Positions 6,682 to 6,710 of a stretch of 6,710 nucleotides of DNA are shown here, piece by piece. Position 1 is the stretch's first letter. Each line of letters starts with the position of its first letter. The translations under genes were made by a program, and so were the position numbers. The notes beneath the pieces were generated by a model. The model worked only from the letters and a program-made list of their open reading frames with translations, was not told the origin of the DNA and made no database searches. This stretch comes from Kangiella sp. Lineage in GTDB: Bacteria; Pseudomonadota; Gammaproteobacteria; Enterobacterales; Kangiellaceae. The DNA lies in NCBI GenBank assembly GCA_026195755.1, contig JAPHRL010000307.1, forward strand, positions 1 through 6,710. The letters run 5' to 3'.

Positions 6682-6710
6682 ATTATAAAAGCTGCTTCTC
6701 TTTTGGGTCG

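Overview
The window is a chromosomal housekeeping segment from a gammaproteobacterium of moderate G+C; sampled lines of ileS, murJ and the lipoprotein gene are near 45-52%. IleRS, RibF, MurJ and S20 all read as intact gammaproteobacterial versions. The order rpsT (divergent) / murJ / ribF / ileS is the arrangement I know from Pseudomonas-like and Oceanospirillales-like genomes. A marine genus such as Kangiella would fit, but that is a guess and nothing here fixes the genus.

Layout from left to right. Minus-strand ileS runs off the left edge, with its start at 2058 and 686 codons visible. Minus-strand ribF (2117-3058) lies 58 bp upstream of ileS and probably shares its transcript. A divergent intergenic region (3059-3253) carries a perfect TATAAT for ribF and a 14-bp perfect palindrome. 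A plus-strand lipoprotein gene of unknown function (3254-3832) follows, ending at a strong hairpin terminator (about 3857-3881). Convergent to it, on the minus strand, is an AT-rich gene for an exported protein of unknown function (3884-4618). Its ATG overlaps the murJ stop codon by one base. murJ (4618-6150) encodes the lipid II flippase. A 205-bp divergent region then separates murJ from plus-strand rpsT (6356-6616), which has a clear sigma70-type promoter, a good Shine-Dalgarno and a TTG start.

How the genes relate. ileS charges tRNA-Ile, ribF makes FMN and FAD, murJ flips lipid II for peptidoglycan synthesis, and rpsT encodes ribosomal protein S20. They are linked by conserved order rather than by one pathway. 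The unusual part is the pair of genes of unknown function between murJ and ribF. One is on the opposite strand, so together with the terminator they split what is usually a continuous murJ-ribF-ileS direction of transcription and leave ribF needing its own promoter. The exported AT-rich gene looks recently acquired and translationally coupled to murJ. I found no CRISPR array, insertion sequence, tRNA, rRNA or recognisable defence system. The best candidates for something undescribed are the two uncharacterised envelope proteins at 3254-4618.
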